Below, piece after piece: positions 16,082 to 26,649 of a stretch of 64,000 nt of DNA (position 1 is its first letter; every line of letters starts with the position of its first letter). Source of the DNA: Bacteroidales bacterium. Its GTDB lineage: Bacteria > Bacteroidota > Bacteroidia > Bacteroidales > VadinHA17. The position numbers and the translations under genes are program-made. The stretch spans positions 372,001-436,000 of the forward strand of contig PLLO01000011.1 in the NCBI GenBank assembly GCA_003142255.1, written 5' to 3'. The notes under the pieces were generated by a model that searched no databases, was not told where the DNA came from, and worked only from the letters and a program-made list of their open reading frames with translations.

Positions 16082-16788
16082 AGATCCCTGAGCTCCTTTA
16101 GTTTAATTTTACCTTCATAAATTGCTTTTCCAATTATAGCTCCCTCGCAGCCCGCTTCTTTTATTTCAACAATGTCGGCCATAGATGAAATGCCTCCGCT
16201 TGCTATAAGGTCGACCTTCACAGACTTTAATATTTCCCTGTAAAGATCAGTTGCAGGACCTTTTAATAAACCATCCTTTTCGACATCAGTGCAGATTGCA
16301 TACTTTATTCCTTTTGAGCAATACTCTGAGATAAAAGAAATTACATCTGAGTCAGATTTCTGCTGCCAGCCATTGATTACGATCTTCCGGTCTTTTGAAT
16401 CGGCGCCAAGGATAATTTTTTCATTCCCGTATTTTAAGAGCCAGTCAAGAACCAGGAAAGGGGAGGAGTGAACAATACTTCCGGCAGTTACCTGCTTAGC
16501 TCCTGAACTGAAGGCTATATTCAAGTCATTATCCGACCTGATTCCGCCGCCAAAGTCAATTTCAAGGCTGGTCTGCGATGCGATCTTCTCAAGTATTCTG
16601 AAATGAATTATCATTTTGCTCTTTGCCCCATCGAGGTCGACAAGATGAAGATATTTTATTCCACTGTTTTCCATCTCCTTTGCCACTTCCAGAGGATCTT
16701 CGTTATAGATCGTCTTCTTCGAGTAATCTCCACGCGTAAGCCTGACACACTTTCCGCCAAGAATATCGATTGCGGCAATTATCCTCAT
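16075..16788 (-). CDS. hisA: ProFAR isomerase (HisA)
   Basis: A 237-residue TIM barrel catalysing the Amadori rearrangement of ProFAR to PRFAR. Catalytic Asp residues are in '[15 protein letters not shown]' (about 8) and '[15 protein letters not shown]' (about 129). The phosphate loop is '[12 protein letters not shown]'. It overlaps hisH by 4 bp (ATGA type) and hisF by 7 bp. Confidence 0.96.
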   Translation of the reverse strand: MRIIAAIDILGGKCVRLTRGDYSKKTIYNEDPLEVAKEMENSGIKYLHLVDLDGAKSKMIIHFRILEKIASQTSLEIDFGGGIRSDNDLNIAFSSGAKQVTAGSIVHSSPFLVLDWLLKYGNEKIILGADSKDRKIVINGWQQKSDSDVISFISEYCSKGIKYAICTDVEKDGLLKGPATDLYREILKSVKVDLIASGGISSMADIVEIKEAGCEGAIIGKAIYEGKIKLKELRDLC

Positions 16789-17363
16789 AGTTCCAGGAAG
16801 TTTTTAAGTATCTGTTCACCGACCAATGCTGATTTTTCAGGGTGAAACTGAGTTGCATAAAAATTATCCTTTTTCATACCGGCACTGAAGGGCAGGATGT
16901 AATCGCATACTGCCGTTGTACAGGAAGATATCTCGGGATAATAACTGTGAACATAGTACACGTTGTCCCTGGCTGAAACTCCTTTGAAGAGTTCTCCTTT
17001 CAGTGAAAAAAAATTGTTCCAGCCCATGTGGGGCACCTTATCAACCCTTGGGAACAGCCTTACATCAGTATCAAATATCTTCATGCATTGTGTATCGCCC
17101 TCCTCTGAATACCTGCACATCAGCTGAAGTCCGAGACAGATGCCCAGGACCGGTTGCGTAAGTGAAACGATCAGCTTATCAAGTTCTTTCTCCCTGAGGT
17201 ATTTCATTGCTGAGCCGGCTTCTCCCACACCTGGTAAAATCACCTTTTCGGCATTAAGCATCTCTTCCCTGTCATCAGTGATGACTGATTCGTAACCCAG
17301 CCTGGTGATGGCATTCTGAACAGACCTGATATTGCCTGCATTATATTTTATAATTGCTATCAT
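16785..17363 (-). CDS. hisH: Imidazole glycerol phosphate synthase, glutamine amidotransferase subunit
   Basis: A 192-residue class I glutaminase that supplies ammonia to HisF. The catalytic Cys is in '[11 protein letters not shown]' (about 77), with the His-Glu pair in '[11 protein letters not shown]' (about 173-175). The oxyanion segment '[14 protein letters not shown]' is present. It overlaps hisB by 4 bp. Confidence 0.96.
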   Translation of the reverse strand: MIAIIKYNAGNIRSVQNAITRLGYESVITDDREEMLNAEKVILPGVGEAGSAMKYLREKELDKLIVSLTQPVLGICLGLQLMCRYSEEGDTQCMKIFDTDVRLFPRVDKVPHMGWNNFFSLKGELFKGVSARDNVYYVHSYYPEISSCTTAVCDYILPFSAGMKKDNFYATQFHPEKSALVGEQILKNFLEL

Positions 17364-18448
17364 AGTTTTCCTTTTGTTGACGGAAGTGAAAAATTATCCG
17401 TCTGTTTCAGGGCATTTTTCAATGCCCTGGCAAATGCCTTGAAAATGGCTTCGATCTTGTGATGCTCATTGCTGCCTTCAGCAGAAATGTTCAGATTGCA
17501 TTTTGCACTGTCGCTGAACGATTTGAAAAAGTGGTAAAACATCTCAGTCGGCATTTCACCGATTTTCTGATACGAAAAGTCTGCCTTCCAGACAAGCCAA
17601 GGTCTTCCTCCCATATCGACCGCAACCTGTGCCAGGCAGTCATCCATCGGCAGTACAAAGCTGTAGCGTTCTATTCCCTTCTTGCTTCCGGCAGCTTTCA
17701 GAAATGCTTCGCCCAGGCATATTGCCAGGTCCTCTATGAGGTGGTGGCCATCGATGCCTTTGTCGCCCGTTGCGTTTATTATAAGGTCAAAGCTCCCATG
17801 ACGGGCCATCTGGTCGAGCATATGATCGAAGAATTCAATTCCTGTGCTGATATTGCTCTTCCCTGTACCGTCAATATTGAGTTCGAGCCTGATGTCAGTC
17901 TCTTTTGTCTTTCTCTCAATTGACGCGACTCTCGGCTTTAATTTCAGAAACCTGTATATGTCGTGCCAGTCGCAGGATGATAAAACCGCTTCTGTTGATT
18001 TTTGAGAATTGAAATAAATGGCATTGCAGCCCAGATTTTTTGCAAATTCTACATCTGTAACCCTGTCTCCGATTACATAGGAGTTTTCAAGATCGATGCC
18101 TTTTGCAAGATACCTGACCAGCATAGCTGTGCCCGGCTTCCTTGTCGGAGCATTATCTTCAGGTACGCTCCTATCGATGAATATTTCAGAAAAACGAACT
18201 CCTTCTCCTTCAAGTATGCTTATCATTTTATTATGAGAAGGCCAGAAGGTTTCTTCGGGAAATGATGGAGTTCCGAGACCATCCTGATTGGTAACCATTA
18301 CAAGTTCGAAATCAGTTTCAGCCGCAATCCTCGCCAGTCCGGTTATGGCCCCGGGAATAAATCTGAATTTCTCAAGCGAGTCTACCTGCTCGTCTTCCGG
18401 TTCTTCCAGCATGGTCCCGTCTCTGTCTATAAAAAGCACTTTTTTCAT
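17360..18448 (-). CDS. hisB: Bifunctional histidinol-phosphatase / imidazoleglycerol-phosphate dehydratase
   Basis: A 362-residue fusion like the enterobacterial HisB. The N-terminal HAD phosphatase (about 1-165) has '[13 protein letters not shown]' (nucleophile Asp) and '[14 protein letters not shown]'. The dehydratase part (about 170-362) has Mn-binding His clusters in '[13 protein letters not shown]', '[14 protein letters not shown]' and '[17 protein letters not shown]'. It catalyses steps 6 and 8. It overlaps the hisC stop by 4 bp. Confidence 0.96.
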   Translation of the reverse strand: MKKVLFIDRDGTMLEEPEDEQVDSLEKFRFIPGAITGLARIAAETDFELVMVTNQDGLGTPSFPEETFWPSHNKMISILEGEGVRFSEIFIDRSVPEDNAPTRKPGTAMLVRYLAKGIDLENSYVIGDRVTDVEFAKNLGCNAIYFNSQKSTEAVLSSCDWHDIYRFLKLKPRVASIERKTKETDIRLELNIDGTGKSNISTGIEFFDHMLDQMARHGSFDLIINATGDKGIDGHHLIEDLAICLGEAFLKAAGSKKGIERYSFVLPMDDCLAQVAVDMGGRPWLVWKADFSYQKIGEMPTEMFYHFFKSFSDSAKCNLNISAEGSNEHHKIEAIFKAFARALKNALKQTDNFSLPSTKGKL

Positions 18449-19476
18449 ATTCTGATACTCTTTAAGGCATTAAGCATTCTGTTATTTTCACTTCTTGTTC
18501 CAACAGTAATCCTGAGACAATCTTTAATTACACTGTTACGGTTTCTGACAATTATTTCACAGCTAACAAGATAGTTATAAATATCATCGGCATTGACTGT
18601 CCTTACAAGAATGAAATTTGCATCTGACTTGTAAACGTTCATTACCACTGGAATCTTTTTCAGTTCTGCAGAGATTCTCTCCCTTTCAGCCACAATTGTA
18701 TTTATCCTCTTCCTGACTGCAATCTGGCTGGTCAGTTTCTTCAGGACGCACTTTTGGTTTATAGTGCTTATGTTGTATGGAGGCTTCATTTTATTGAAGT
18801 ACTGGATGATGGAAGGTGAAGCAAAAGCCATTCCCACTCTTAAGGATGCCATAGCCCATGCTTTGCTGAAGGTCTGCATTACGATCAGGTTGGGATATTT
18901 ATCTATATTTTCTGAAAATGAAGGTTCCCCGGTGAAATCATTATAAGCTTCATCGAGCAGGACGATTCCTCTGAAGCCGGTTATAAGCTTATCGAGAACC
19001 GACCTGTTCTGCATGTTGCCTGTAGGATTATTTGGCGAGCAGACAATTATTAATTTGAGGTTCCTATCGTCGGACCAGGGCTGGAAATCGCTGTATCTTA
19101 TATTGAATTCCTCATCCAGCGCCACTTTGATCAGGTCGATATCATTAGCTGCAGCCGAAACCTGGTACATACCGTAGGTGGGAATGAAGGTCAGAGCCTT
19201 GTCAACACCCGGAGTGCAGAATATCCTGAAACACAGGTCTATTATCTCATCGCTGCCATTACCGAGAAATATTTTGTCGACCGGGATCCCCTTCATTTTG
19301 CTTATTGCCGATTTAAGTTCACACTGGTAAGGGTCGGGATACCTGTTGAGATTGCCGTAGGGATTTTCGTTGGCGTCGAGGAATACACCCTCTTTGCCTT
19401 TATAATCATCCCTGGCGCAGGAATATGGAGTCATAGAACTTACATTCGGTCGTACTAGTTGATCCAGTTTTATCAT
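18445..19476 (-). CDS. hisC: Histidinol-phosphate aminotransferase
   Basis: A 343-residue fold-type I PLP enzyme that makes histidinol phosphate from imidazole acetol phosphate and glutamate. Seen: '[17 protein letters not shown]' (about 33-49), '[12 protein letters not shown]', '[11 protein letters not shown]', and the PLP lysine in '[16 protein letters not shown]'. The 126-bp gap to hisD upstream holds a C-run repeat. Confidence 0.95.
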   Translation of the reverse strand: MIKLDQLVRPNVSSMTPYSCARDDYKGKEGVFLDANENPYGNLNRYPDPYQCELKSAISKMKGIPVDKIFLGNGSDEIIDLCFRIFCTPGVDKALTFIPTYGMYQVSAAANDIDLIKVALDEEFNIRYSDFQPWSDDRNLKLIIVCSPNNPTGNMQNRSVLDKLITGFRGIVLLDEAYNDFTGEPSFSENIDKYPNLIVMQTFSKAWAMASLRVGMAFASPSIIQYFNKMKPPYNISTINQKCVLKKLTSQIAVRKRINTIVAERERISAELKKIPVVMNVYKSDANFILVRTVNADDIYNYLVSCEIIVRNRNSVIKDCLRITVGTRSENNRMLNALKSIRI

Positions 19477-19492
19477 ATTAAGTTTTTTTCAG

Positions 19493-19567
19493 ACCCCCAT
19501 CCAGACCTTCCCCCACAGGGGAAGGTTCAGTTGCTTTTCCCACTTGGGGGAAACGGGAAAAGGGGTA
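19493..19567. repeat. C-run hairpin repeat between hisD and hisC
   Basis: Two hairpins of the dispersed family (CCTTCCCC-ACA-GGGGAAGG and TTTCCC.../GGGGGAAA) fill the gap between hisD and hisC. A stable intra-operon hairpin could attenuate or stabilise the downstream mRNA; no T run follows on the coding strand, so it is probably not a strong terminator. Confidence 0.7.
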
Positions 19568-19602
19568 AGTGATGCACAAATATTTCATTTCTATTTTTAT
19601 CC

Positions 19603-20883
19603 TCAATCTTCCTTCAGTCTTAATGTGACTGCTTTGGCATGTCCTTTAAGGTTCTCAGCTTCAGCCATCAGCTCTATTGAAGGGCCAATATTTTCAAGGC
19701 CTTTACGATTCAGCTCCTGAAAGGAAATTCTCTTTATAAAGCTTTCAACAGAGATTCCGCTGAACGTTTTTGCATAACCGTTTGTAGGCAGGGTATGGTT
19801 TGTTCCGGAGGCATAATCACCGGCGCTTTCGCAGCTGTATTTGCCAATGAACACTGAACCTGCATTCACAACCTTTTCGGCAAGGCTCTTTGCATTAACA
19901 GTATTGATAATAAGATGCTCAGGGGCATATAAGTTGCTGAATTCCATGCATTCATCAAGATCTGTGAAGAGAACGGAAATGCTGTTCAGCAGAGCGTGTC
20001 CCGCAATGCTTTTTCTGGGCAGCTTCTGGAGCTGATCATCAAGCTCACGCTTTACAGCAGCCATTAATTCCCTGCTGTCTGTCAGCAGAACCACCTGGCT
20101 GTCAGGGCCATGCTCAGCCTGCGACAGAAGATCGGCAGCGACATATGAAGGATCTGCATTACTATCGGCTATGATCAGCATTTCGCTTGGTCCGGCAGGC
20201 ATATCAATTGCTATACCCTCCGCCTGTACAAGCTCCTTGGCTTTCATAACGTACTGATTACCGGGACCGAATATTTTGCTGACCACCGGAACCGTTTCAG
20301 TGCCGTACGCCATGGCTGCAATAGCCTGGGCGCCTCCTGTTTTATAGATCTCAGTTATACCGGTAAGTCTTGCAGCATAAAGGATCAGAGGATTTACTTT
20401 TCCGTCTGCTCCGGGAGGAGTGCATAGTATCACCCTGTCGCATCCTGCAATTTTTGCCGGAATGGCAAGCATAAGGACTGTCGAGAAAAGAGGAGCACTC
20501 CCGCCAGGGATGTAAAGTCCTACAGTATCGAAGGGAACAGATTTACGCCAGCACTTTACTCCGGGCACCGTCTCAACCGGATCTTCAGTGATCACCTGAT
20601 TCTGATGAAACTTTTCAATGTTTTTACGTGCAAGTCCGATAGCTTTTTTGAGTTCAGCCGGGATTAATGAATTTGATTCTTTTATCTCAGCAGCTGGAAC
20701 TTTTATTTCAGAAAGGGTAACATTATCAAAAAGTGCTTCATATTCCACTAGTGCCTTATCACCTCCGGATTTCACTCCTTTAAGAATGTTCCTTACAGGC
20801 TTATCGAGATTTGCATTATTAAGGATAGGTCTCTTGCAGAGTCCTTCCCAACTCTCACTTTTCGGAAATAATATTGTGTCCAT
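19603..20883 (-). CDS. hisD: Histidinol dehydrogenase
   Basis: A 426-residue zinc enzyme that oxidises histidinol to histidine in two NAD-dependent steps. Motifs: 'VGLYIPGGSAPLFSTVLML' (about 116-134), 'IFGPGNQYVMKAKELVQ', 'PAGPSEMLIIAD', 'LSQAEHGPDSQVVLL' (catalytic Glu-His) and 'SAGDYASGTNHTLPTNG'. ATG at 20883 is preferred to a GTG three bases upstream because it overlaps the hisG stop as TGATG, typical of coupled translation. Confidence 0.96.
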   Translation of the reverse strand: MDTILFPKSESWEGLCKRPILNNANLDKPVRNILKGVKSGGDKALVEYEALFDNVTLSEIKVPAAEIKESNSLIPAELKKAIGLARKNIEKFHQNQVITEDPVETVPGVKCWRKSVPFDTVGLYIPGGSAPLFSTVLMLAIPAKIAGCDRVILCTPPGADGKVNPLILYAARLTGITEIYKTGGAQAIAAMAYGTETVPVVSKIFGPGNQYVMKAKELVQAEGIAIDMPAGPSEMLIIADSNADPSYVAADLLSQAEHGPDSQVVLLTDSRELMAAVKRELDDQLQKLPRKSIAGHALLNSISVLFTDLDECMEFSNLYAPEHLIINTVNAKSLAEKVVNAGSVFIGKYSCESAGDYASGTNHTLPTNGYAKTFSGISVESFIKRISFQELNRKGLENIGPSIELMAEAENLKGHAKAVTLRLKED

Positions 20884-21740
20884 CACTTTATCATTTTTTC
20901 AATCGGTATTACAAGTATTCCTTCGGCACCTGCTGATTTAAGCTGATCGATCCGTTCCCAGAACTCATCTTCCTTTACAACTGAATGAAGCGAGCACCAG
21001 CCTTTTTCAGCAAGTGGCAGTATTGTCGGACTCTTCATCCCGGGGAGAATCCTGCATATCTCCTGTATGGATGCTTCGGGGGCATTGAGGAGTATATATT
21101 TGTTTTCACGGGCATTCTTGACTGCCCTGATCCTGAAGAGAAGCCGGTCGAGTATTGCCTTTTTTTCTTCCGAAAGTTTCTTATTGCCTATTATCACTGC
21201 TTCGCTCCGAAGTATCGTGGTGACTTCACGCAGTCCATTTGTCATAAGCGTGCTTCCTGAGCTTACTATATCGCAGACAGCATCTGCAAGGCCTATCCCG
21301 GGAGCGATTTCGACGCTGCCGCTTATCTCCTCGATTTCTGCTTTGATATTGTTTTCAGTAAAATAATCGGAAAGGAGTCTCGGATAGCTCGTGGCAACTC
21401 TCTTATTATTGAAATACTGAAGTCCGGGATAACTCTCTTCCTTCCGGATTGCCAGGCTCAGTCTGCATTGAGCAAAGCCCAACTGCTCGAGGACTGCGAC
21501 ATTCTTGTTCTTCTCCAGAACCATGTTTTCGCCAAGTATTCCGATATCAGCCACCTGCTGCTCAACATACTGGGGAATATCGTCATCTCTGAGGAAAAGT
21601 ATTTCAACAGGGAAATTGGCAGCTCTTGTTTTAAGCACGCTGGTTCCGTTGGAGAATTTTATTCCGCACTCTTCCAGGAGCCTGTGGGAATTATCGCTCA
21701 GCCTGCCGCTCTTTTGTATTGCAATTTTTAGTTCACTCAT
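20883..21740 (-). CDS. hisG: ATP phosphoribosyltransferase, long form
   Basis: A 285-residue enzyme for the first, regulated step of histidine synthesis. The two-lobe catalytic part includes 'AIQKSGRLSDNSHRLLEECG' (about 6-25) and 'SGSTLMTNGLREV' (about 160). The C-terminal region (about 210-285, 'MKSPTILPLAEKGWCSLHSVVKEDEFWERIDQ') is the ACT-like regulatory domain of the long form, so histidine feedback is expected. It is the first structural gene after the His leader and terminator. Confidence 0.95.
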   Translation of the reverse strand: MSELKIAIQKSGRLSDNSHRLLEECGIKFSNGTSVLKTRAANFPVEILFLRDDDIPQYVEQQVADIGILGENMVLEKNKNVAVLEQLGFAQCRLSLAIRKEESYPGLQYFNNKRVATSYPRLLSDYFTENNIKAEIEEISGSVEIAPGIGLADAVCDIVSSGSTLMTNGLREVTTILRSEAVIIGNKKLSEEKKAILDRLLFRIRAVKNARENKYILLNAPEASIQEICRILPGMKSPTILPLAEKGWCSLHSVVKEDEFWERIDQLKSAGAEGILVIPIEKMIK

Positions 21741-21781
21741 TTTTTTCTTTTTATGTCCTTGCGCTGCAGGCTTTTAATAAA

Positions 21782-21813
21782 AAACCCGCCTGTGACTACG
21801 CTCAGACGGGTTT
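21782..21813 (-). terminator. Attenuator terminator upstream of hisG
   Basis: On the minus strand AAACCCGTCTG / CAGGCGGGTTT forms an 11-bp stem (one G-T pair) with a 10-nt loop, followed by six T. It is 24 nt after the leader stop and about 40 nt before the hisG ATG. CCCGUCUG of its 5' arm (21803-21810) can pair with CAGGCG(A)GG at 21847-21855 inside leader codons 16-18, giving an antiterminator with one bulge and one wobble. Confidence 0.9.
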
Positions 21814-21837
21814 ATGATATTTTTATTTATGCACATA

Positions 21838-21900
21838 TCAGTATCTCCTCGCCTGGGGGCAAGTATGAGAATGATGCTGCTGTGATGAAAGCCTGTACAT
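21838..21900 (-). CDS. His leader peptide (attenuation)
   Basis: A 20-codon ORF, MYRLSSQQ-HHSH-TCPQARRY, with three His codons at positions 9, 10 and 12, ending TGA. It lies between a good promoter and a strong terminator just before hisG. A ribosome stalled at the His codons would leave codons 16-18 free for antiterminator pairing; one reaching the stop codon would cover them. Confidence 0.85.
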   Translation of the reverse strand: MYRLSSQQHHSHTCPQARRY

Positions 21901-21918
21901 TTCTTTAAAATATGAACG

Positions 21919-21949
21919 CAAAGATAATGTTTATTTAATAAAAATCAAT
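21919..21949 (-). promoter_or_regulatory. Promoter of the his operon leader
   Basis: On the minus strand ATTG (21946-21949), 19 nt, then TATCTTTG (21919-21926), a match to the Bacteroidota -33/-7 consensus. It lies directly after the leuB stop (21983), so the his operon has its own start although leuB is only 34 bp upstream. Confidence 0.75.
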
Positions 21950-21982
21950 AATCATTGATAAAAAACGATATTTTTAAACTTT

Positions 21983-23044
21983 TCAGACCCTTTCAGCTAC
22001 CAGGTCCCCAACCTGGGTAGTTGAATATCCCATTTTCCCGGCTCCCATATCTTTTAGCTTATTGGCAGTAACATCCATAATAGCTTTTTCGATAGCCAGG
22101 GCAGCTTTCTCCTCACCCAGATGTTCAAGCATCATTGCGCCGCATGATATTGAAGCGAGCGGATTTATGATATTTTTGCCTGTATATTTAGGAGCAGATC
22201 CGCCAATAGGTTCAAACATCGAAACACCCTCAGGGTTTATATTTCCGCCTGCAGCAATACCCATTCCTCCCTGGGTAATGGCTCCAAGATCAGTTATAAT
22301 ATCACCGAACATGTTGGTTGTAACAATTACGTCGAACCATTCAGGGTTTTTAACCATCCACATGCATGTCGCATCTACATGGTAGTATTCACGTTTAATG
22401 TCAGGATAATCAGCTTTCCCGATTTCATGGAATGCTCTTTCCCAGAGATCAAAAACATAAGTTAATACATTGGTTTTTCCGCACAGAGCCAGGGTCTTTT
22501 TCTTGTTTCTCTTCCTTGTATAATCAAAAGCATACCTCAGGCAACGGTCGACCTGCATACGGCTATATACCATATTCTGGACTGCAACTTCATGCGGAGT
22601 GCCTTTCATTGTAACACCGCCAATACCTGTATATACATCGCCGGTATTTTCCCTGATAACCACATAATCAATATCTTCAGGTCCCTTATCCTTAAGCGGG
22701 GTTGAAACTCCCGGGTATAGTTTAATCGGCCGGAGATTAATATACTGATCAAGTTCAAAACGGAGTCTGAGCAGGATCCCTTTTTCAAGTATCCCCGGTT
22801 TGACATCGGGATGTCCGATGGCTCCAAGAAATATTGAATCAAATTTTTTAAGCTGGTCAGTAGCAGAATCAGGAAGTATTTCACCGGTTCTCAGATACCG
22901 TTCTCCTCCGAAATCAAACTCTTCGAAATTTAGCTTAAAACCAAATTTCAAGGCTGCGGCACTAAGCACTTTTCTGCCTTCCCTGACAACCTCTGGTCCG
23001 GTACCATCCCCGGCAATAACGGCAATGTTATAAGTTTTACTCAT
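21983..23044 (-). CDS. leuB: 3-isopropylmalate dehydrogenase
   Basis: A 353-residue NAD-dependent beta-decarboxylating dehydrogenase, third leucine step. Motifs: '[17 protein letters not shown]' (about 7-23), '[19 protein letters not shown]' (about 92-110), '[15 protein letters not shown]', and the metal/NAD part '[19 protein letters not shown]' (about 240) with '[18 protein letters not shown]'. If the neighbouring synthase makes citramalate, this enzyme could also act on methylmalate for isoleucine. It is the last gene of the ilv-leu operon, 10 bp after the cimA-like gene. Confidence 0.94.
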   Translation of the reverse strand: MSKTYNIAVIAGDGTGPEVVREGRKVLSAAALKFGFKLNFEEFDFGGERYLRTGEILPDSATDQLKKFDSIFLGAIGHPDVKPGILEKGILLRLRFELDQYINLRPIKLYPGVSTPLKDKGPEDIDYVVIRENTGDVYTGIGGVTMKGTPHEVAVQNMVYSRMQVDRCLRYAFDYTRKRNKKKTLALCGKTNVLTYVFDLWERAFHEIGKADYPDIKREYYHVDATCMWMVKNPEWFDVIVTTNMFGDIITDLGAITQGGMGIAAGGNINPEGVSMFEPIGGSAPKYTGKNIINPLASISCGAMMLEHLGEEKAALAIEKAIMDVTANKLKDMGAGKMGYSTTQVGDLVAERV

Positions 23045-23054
23045 AAATGTTTAA

Positions 23055-24620
23055 TTAATGTAGTTCATTTGATTGGTTTATTAACAGGTTGTTACCTAGT
23101 TTGAACTCGTTATTGTAAACAATATTCATCATTTTCTCCGTGGCTTTTATTGCCGATTCAGTCTGGTCAGCATCCAGCCCCTTTGTTTTGAATTCCTTAC
23201 CCTTAATGCTCCAGGTTATGACAGTCTCAACCAATGCATCGGTCTTTCCGCCAGGGGGTATTGCGACCTGGTAGTCGATTAGCAGCGGAAGCTCTTTCCC
23301 CAGCCCTTCATAAATTACCCTTATCGCCTTCATAAATGCATCGTACTGGCCATCGCCGGAGGATGTCTCCTGGTAAATCTTTCCATCGATTTCAACCTGG
23401 ACGCTGGCATGCGGTTTCAGGCCGAATGACAGCGAGAGTGAGTAATTTTTAATGAAGATCCTGTATTCTGTTCTGTCATTTCCAAGGACATCAGATATAA
23501 TGAAAGGCAGGTCTTCGGTTGTTACATTCTCTTTTTTATCGCCCAGCTCAATGACTCGCTGGGTCACTTTATTAATTGAATCAGGGCTCAGGAACAATCC
23601 GAACTCTTCAAGATTCTTACGGACCGTCGCCTTCCCCGATTGTTTTCCCAGGGCGTACTTCCTCTTCCTGCCGAATCGCTCCGGCATCAGATTATTGTAA
23701 TAGAGGTTGTCCTTGGTGTCGCCGTCGGCATGCACGCCGGAGGTCTGGGTAAAAACGTTCTCTCCGATGACCGGTTTGTTGACAGGGATCCGTATGCCGC
23801 TGAACGTCTCGACAATCCTGCTCACCTTGGTTATCTCGAATTCGTTGATGCCTGTCTCAGCATTCAGCTGGTCGTGAAGAAGACCAATGACGCTTGAGAG
23901 AGGAGCATTTCCGGCTCTTTCTCCGAGACCGTTAATAGTGGTATGGATGCCTTTGATCCCTGCCCTGACTGCCGAAAATACATTTGCAACAGCAAGATCA
24001 TAATCGTTATGTGCATGAAAATCAAAATGGAGCGACGGGTACCTTTTAACGATTTTTTTGCAGAAATCGTAAGTCTGTTCGGGGTTCAGTATCCCCAGGG
24101 TATCGGGGAGCATGAATCTTTCGATATTCTCATCTTTCAGGGAATCGAGCATATAATAAACATACTTTTCTGAATTTATCATCCCGTTCGACCAGTCCTC
24201 GAGGTAGATATTTACCTGCATATCAACCGATTCAGCTTTTCTGAGGATTCTCCTGATATCATTTACATGCTGTTCAGGAGTCTTCCGAAGCTGTTTTTCA
24301 AGATGCCTCAAAGATCCTTTGCTGAGGAGATTAATGACTTTTCCGCCTGCATCATTTATCCAGTTAAGTGACAGATCGCCATCGATAAAGCCGAGTACCT
24401 CGACCTTCCTCTGGAAATTATTATGACGGGCCCACTCAGTTATCTGCTTAACAGCCTCGAACTCACCGGACGAAATACGTGCGGAGGAAACCTCTATACG
24501 GTCGACCTTAAGATCTTTCAGTAGCAGCTTTGCAATATGGAGCTTCTCGAGAGGCGAATACGAAACCCCTTGAGTCTGCTCTCCATCCCTGAGGGTGGTA
24601 TCCATTATCTCAATTCTCAT
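23055..24620 (-). CDS. Second LeuA-family synthase, candidate (R)-citramalate synthase
   Basis: A 521-residue DRE-TIM metallolyase homologue with '[18 protein letters not shown]' (about 6-23), the metal ligands in '[15 protein letters not shown]' (about 198-212), '[18 protein letters not shown]', and a C-terminal LeuA regulatory-type domain ('[12 protein letters not shown]', about 425). It is clearly distinct from the LeuA at 26650-28143. With no threonine dehydratase gene (ilvA) in the operon but leuB, leuC and leuD present, the simplest idea is pyruvate + acetyl-CoA to citramalate, giving isoleucine without threonine. Homocitrate or a second isopropylmalate synthase remain possible. It overlaps the leuD stop by 4 bp. 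Confidence 0.75.
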   Translation of the reverse strand: MRIEIMDTTLRDGEQTQGVSYSPLEKLHIAKLLLKDLKVDRIEVSSARISSGEFEAVKQITEWARHNNFQRKVEVLGFIDGDLSLNWINDAGGKVINLLSKGSLRHLEKQLRKTPEQHVNDIRRILRKAESVDMQVNIYLEDWSNGMINSEKYVYYMLDSLKDENIERFMLPDTLGILNPEQTYDFCKKIVKRYPSLHFDFHAHNDYDLAVANVFSAVRAGIKGIHTTINGLGERAGNAPLSSVIGLLHDQLNAETGINEFEITKVSRIVETFSGIRIPVNKPVIGENVFTQTSGVHADGDTKDNLYYNNLMPERFGRKRKYALGKQSGKATVRKNLEEFGLFLSPDSINKVTQRVIELGDKKENVTTEDLPFIISDVLGNDRTEYRIFIKNYSLSLSFGLKPHASVQVEIDGKIYQETSSGDGQYDAFMKAIRVIYEGLGKELPLLIDYQVAIPPGGKTDALVETVITWSIKGKEFKTKGLDADQTESAIKATEKMMNIVYNNEFKLGNNLLINQSNELH

Positions 24621-25219
24621 TGCCGAAGGGTGTTTCTGAATTCATAAGCTGTTATCATTTCCCTGATATTCAGCAGGTAATCAATATCATCGAGCCCTTT
24701 CAGAAGGCACTCCTTCTTATACGGGTTGATCTCAAATTTCAGAGACTCACCAGTTGGCAGCAGAGTAAGATCCTGTTTTTCAAGGTCTATCCTGACTTTT
24801 GTACCCGGATCCTCCAGGATCATTGCCAGCAATCTTTTAAGGAATTCTTCGGGAACAACAACAGGCAGAAGACCGTTATTCAGCGAGTTGTTCCTGAAAA
24901 TGTCGGCAAAGAAACTCGATACAACCGCTCTGAAACCATAATCGGCAATTGCCCAAACGGCATGCTCACGGCTCGATCCGCATCCGAAATTTTTACCGGC
25001 AACAAGGATCTCGCCTCTGAACTTCGGGTCATTGAGAACAAATTCCTCGTTTTTATTTCCTGCCTTGTCATATCGCCAGTCGCGGAAAAGATTTTCTCCG
25101 AAACCTTCACGCGAAATGGCACTTAGGAACCTTGCCGGAATGATCTGGTCAGTGTCTGTATTTTCCAGCGGCAGAGGAACGCAGGTTGACTCAAGTATAT
25201 TGAATTTTAGTTTTGACAT
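24617..25219 (-). CDS. leuD: 3-isopropylmalate dehydratase, small subunit
   Basis: A 200-residue aconitase swivel-domain subunit. Motifs: '[15 protein letters not shown]' (about 19-33), '[17 protein letters not shown]' (about 74-90) and '[20 protein letters not shown]' (about 101-120). It pairs with LeuC to isomerise 2- and 3-isopropylmalate, or citramalate if that route is used. It lies 21 bp after leuC and overlaps the cimA-like start. Confidence 0.96.
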   Translation of the reverse strand: MSKLKFNILESTCVPLPLENTDTDQIIPARFLSAISREGFGENLFRDWRYDKAGNKNEEFVLNDPKFRGEILVAGKNFGCGSSREHAVWAIADYGFRAVVSSFFADIFRNNSLNNGLLPVVVPEEFLKRLLAMILEDPGTKVRIDLEKQDLTLLPTGESLKFEINPYKKECLLKGLDDIDYLLNIREMITAYEFRNTLRQ

Positions 25220-25240
25220 TTCCCTTGTAATAAAGTATTG

Positions 25241-26644
25241 TTAATTTTTTAACAGATCGGCCGGGTTGGTTATTTTCCCGGTTATGGCTGCAGCTGCAGC
25301 TGTAAGAGGGCTTGCAAGGAGTGTTCTTGAACCAGGGCCCTGTCGGCCTTCGAAGTTTCTGTTGGATGTGGAAACAGCATATTTTCCTGCAGGTATTTTA
25401 TCCTCATTCATTGCCAGGCATGAAGAGCATCCTGGTTGTCTTAGCTCAAAGCCTGCATCCTTCAGTATCTTGTCAAGGCCTTCCCTGATAGCCTGCTGCT
25501 CGACTCTCTTTGAGCCCGGAACGATCAGGGCGGTTACTCCGGGAGCTTTCTTCCTCCCTTTCACGAACTGGGCAAATGCCCTGAGGTCTTCAATTCTGCC
25601 GTTGGTGCAGCTGCCCAGGAAAACATAATCAATAGGGTAGCCAAGGATTTTTTCTCCCGGCTTAAATCCCATGTAGTCAAGAGATTTCAGGAATGAAGCT
25701 TTTCCTTCACCCTGGCTTTCAGCATCAGGAATCGTATCATCTATTGCCATACCCATCCCGGGATTTGTCCCGAATGTTATCATCGGCCTTATTTTTGAAG
25801 CGTCAAACTCGAGTTCACGGTCAAACACGGCACCTTCATCACTCTTTAAAGATCTCCACCTGAGAAGCAGCGATTTGAAATCGGGACGGCTCTCGACAGA
25901 GGGTATCCTGTTAAGATACTCATAGGTGGTGAAGTCCGGGGCAATGAGTCCGCCCCGGGCACCCATTTCAATGCTCATATTGCATACCGTCATTCGCCCT
26001 TCCATGCTGAGAGCTTCAATGGCAGCGCCGCAATATTCCACAAAAAAGCCTGTCGCGCCTCCTGCTGAAATTTTTGAAATGATGTAGAGTATTATATCCT
26101 TGGCCGTTACGCCTTTCTGAAGCGATCCGTTCACAGTGATCTTCATCTTCTTTGGTTTCGGCTGAAGAACGCATTGTGAAGCAAGCACCATTTCGACTTC
26201 ACTGGTTCCTATTCCGAAGGCTATAGTCCCGAAAGCGCCGTGGGTCGACGTATGGCTGTCGCCGCAGACAATTGTAGTCCCCGGAAGCGTATATCCAAGC
26301 TCCGGACCGACAACGTGCACAATTCCGTTTTTAGGATGGTTGAGACCGAAGTATTCAATCCCGAATTCACTGCAATTATGATTCAGCGTTTCCACCTGTT
26401 TACGCGACAGTTCATCCTTAATAGGCAGCTCCTGTTCCCTGGTTGGAATATTGTGGTCAGCGGTAGCTGTTGTCTTGCCTGGACGAAAAACAGTTATACC
26501 CCTGGCTCTCAGTCCGTCGAAAGCCTGGGGGCTGGTAACTTCGTGGATGAAATGGCGATCGATGTAGAGGACGTCAGGGCCGCCTTCAATCGAGCGCACA
26601 ACATGGATGTCCCATATTTTATCAAAAAGTGTTGCTGGTCCCAT
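25241..26644 (-). CDS. leuC: 3-isopropylmalate dehydratase, large subunit
   Basis: A 467-residue aconitase-family subunit with a [4Fe-4S] cluster: the first Cys in '[17 protein letters not shown]' (about 348) and the pair in '[13 protein letters not shown]' (about 408-411). Also '[16 protein letters not shown]' (about 130) and '[18 protein letters not shown]' near the C-terminus. Of the bacterial LeuC type. It follows leuA by 5 bp. Confidence 0.96.
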   Translation of the reverse strand: MGPATLFDKIWDIHVVRSIEGGPDVLYIDRHFIHEVTSPQAFDGLRARGITVFRPGKTTATADHNIPTREQELPIKDELSRKQVETLNHNCSEFGIEYFGLNHPKNGIVHVVGPELGYTLPGTTIVCGDSHTSTHGAFGTIAFGIGTSEVEMVLASQCVLQPKPKKMKITVNGSLQKGVTAKDIILYIISKISAGGATGFFVEYCGAAIEALSMEGRMTVCNMSIEMGARGGLIAPDFTTYEYLNRIPSVESRPDFKSLLLRWRSLKSDEGAVFDRELEFDASKIRPMITFGTNPGMGMAIDDTIPDAESQGEGKASFLKSLDYMGFKPGEKILGYPIDYVFLGSCTNGRIEDLRAFAQFVKGRKKAPGVTALIVPGSKRVEQQAIREGLDKILKDAGFELRQPGCSSCLAMNEDKIPAGKYAVSTSNRNFEGRQGPGSRTLLASPLTAAAAAITGKITNPADLLKN

Positions 26645-26649
26645 AATAT

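Noticed and set aside
24620-25126. 168-codon plus-strand ORF.
   Set aside because: Antisense to leuD; mirrors its codons.
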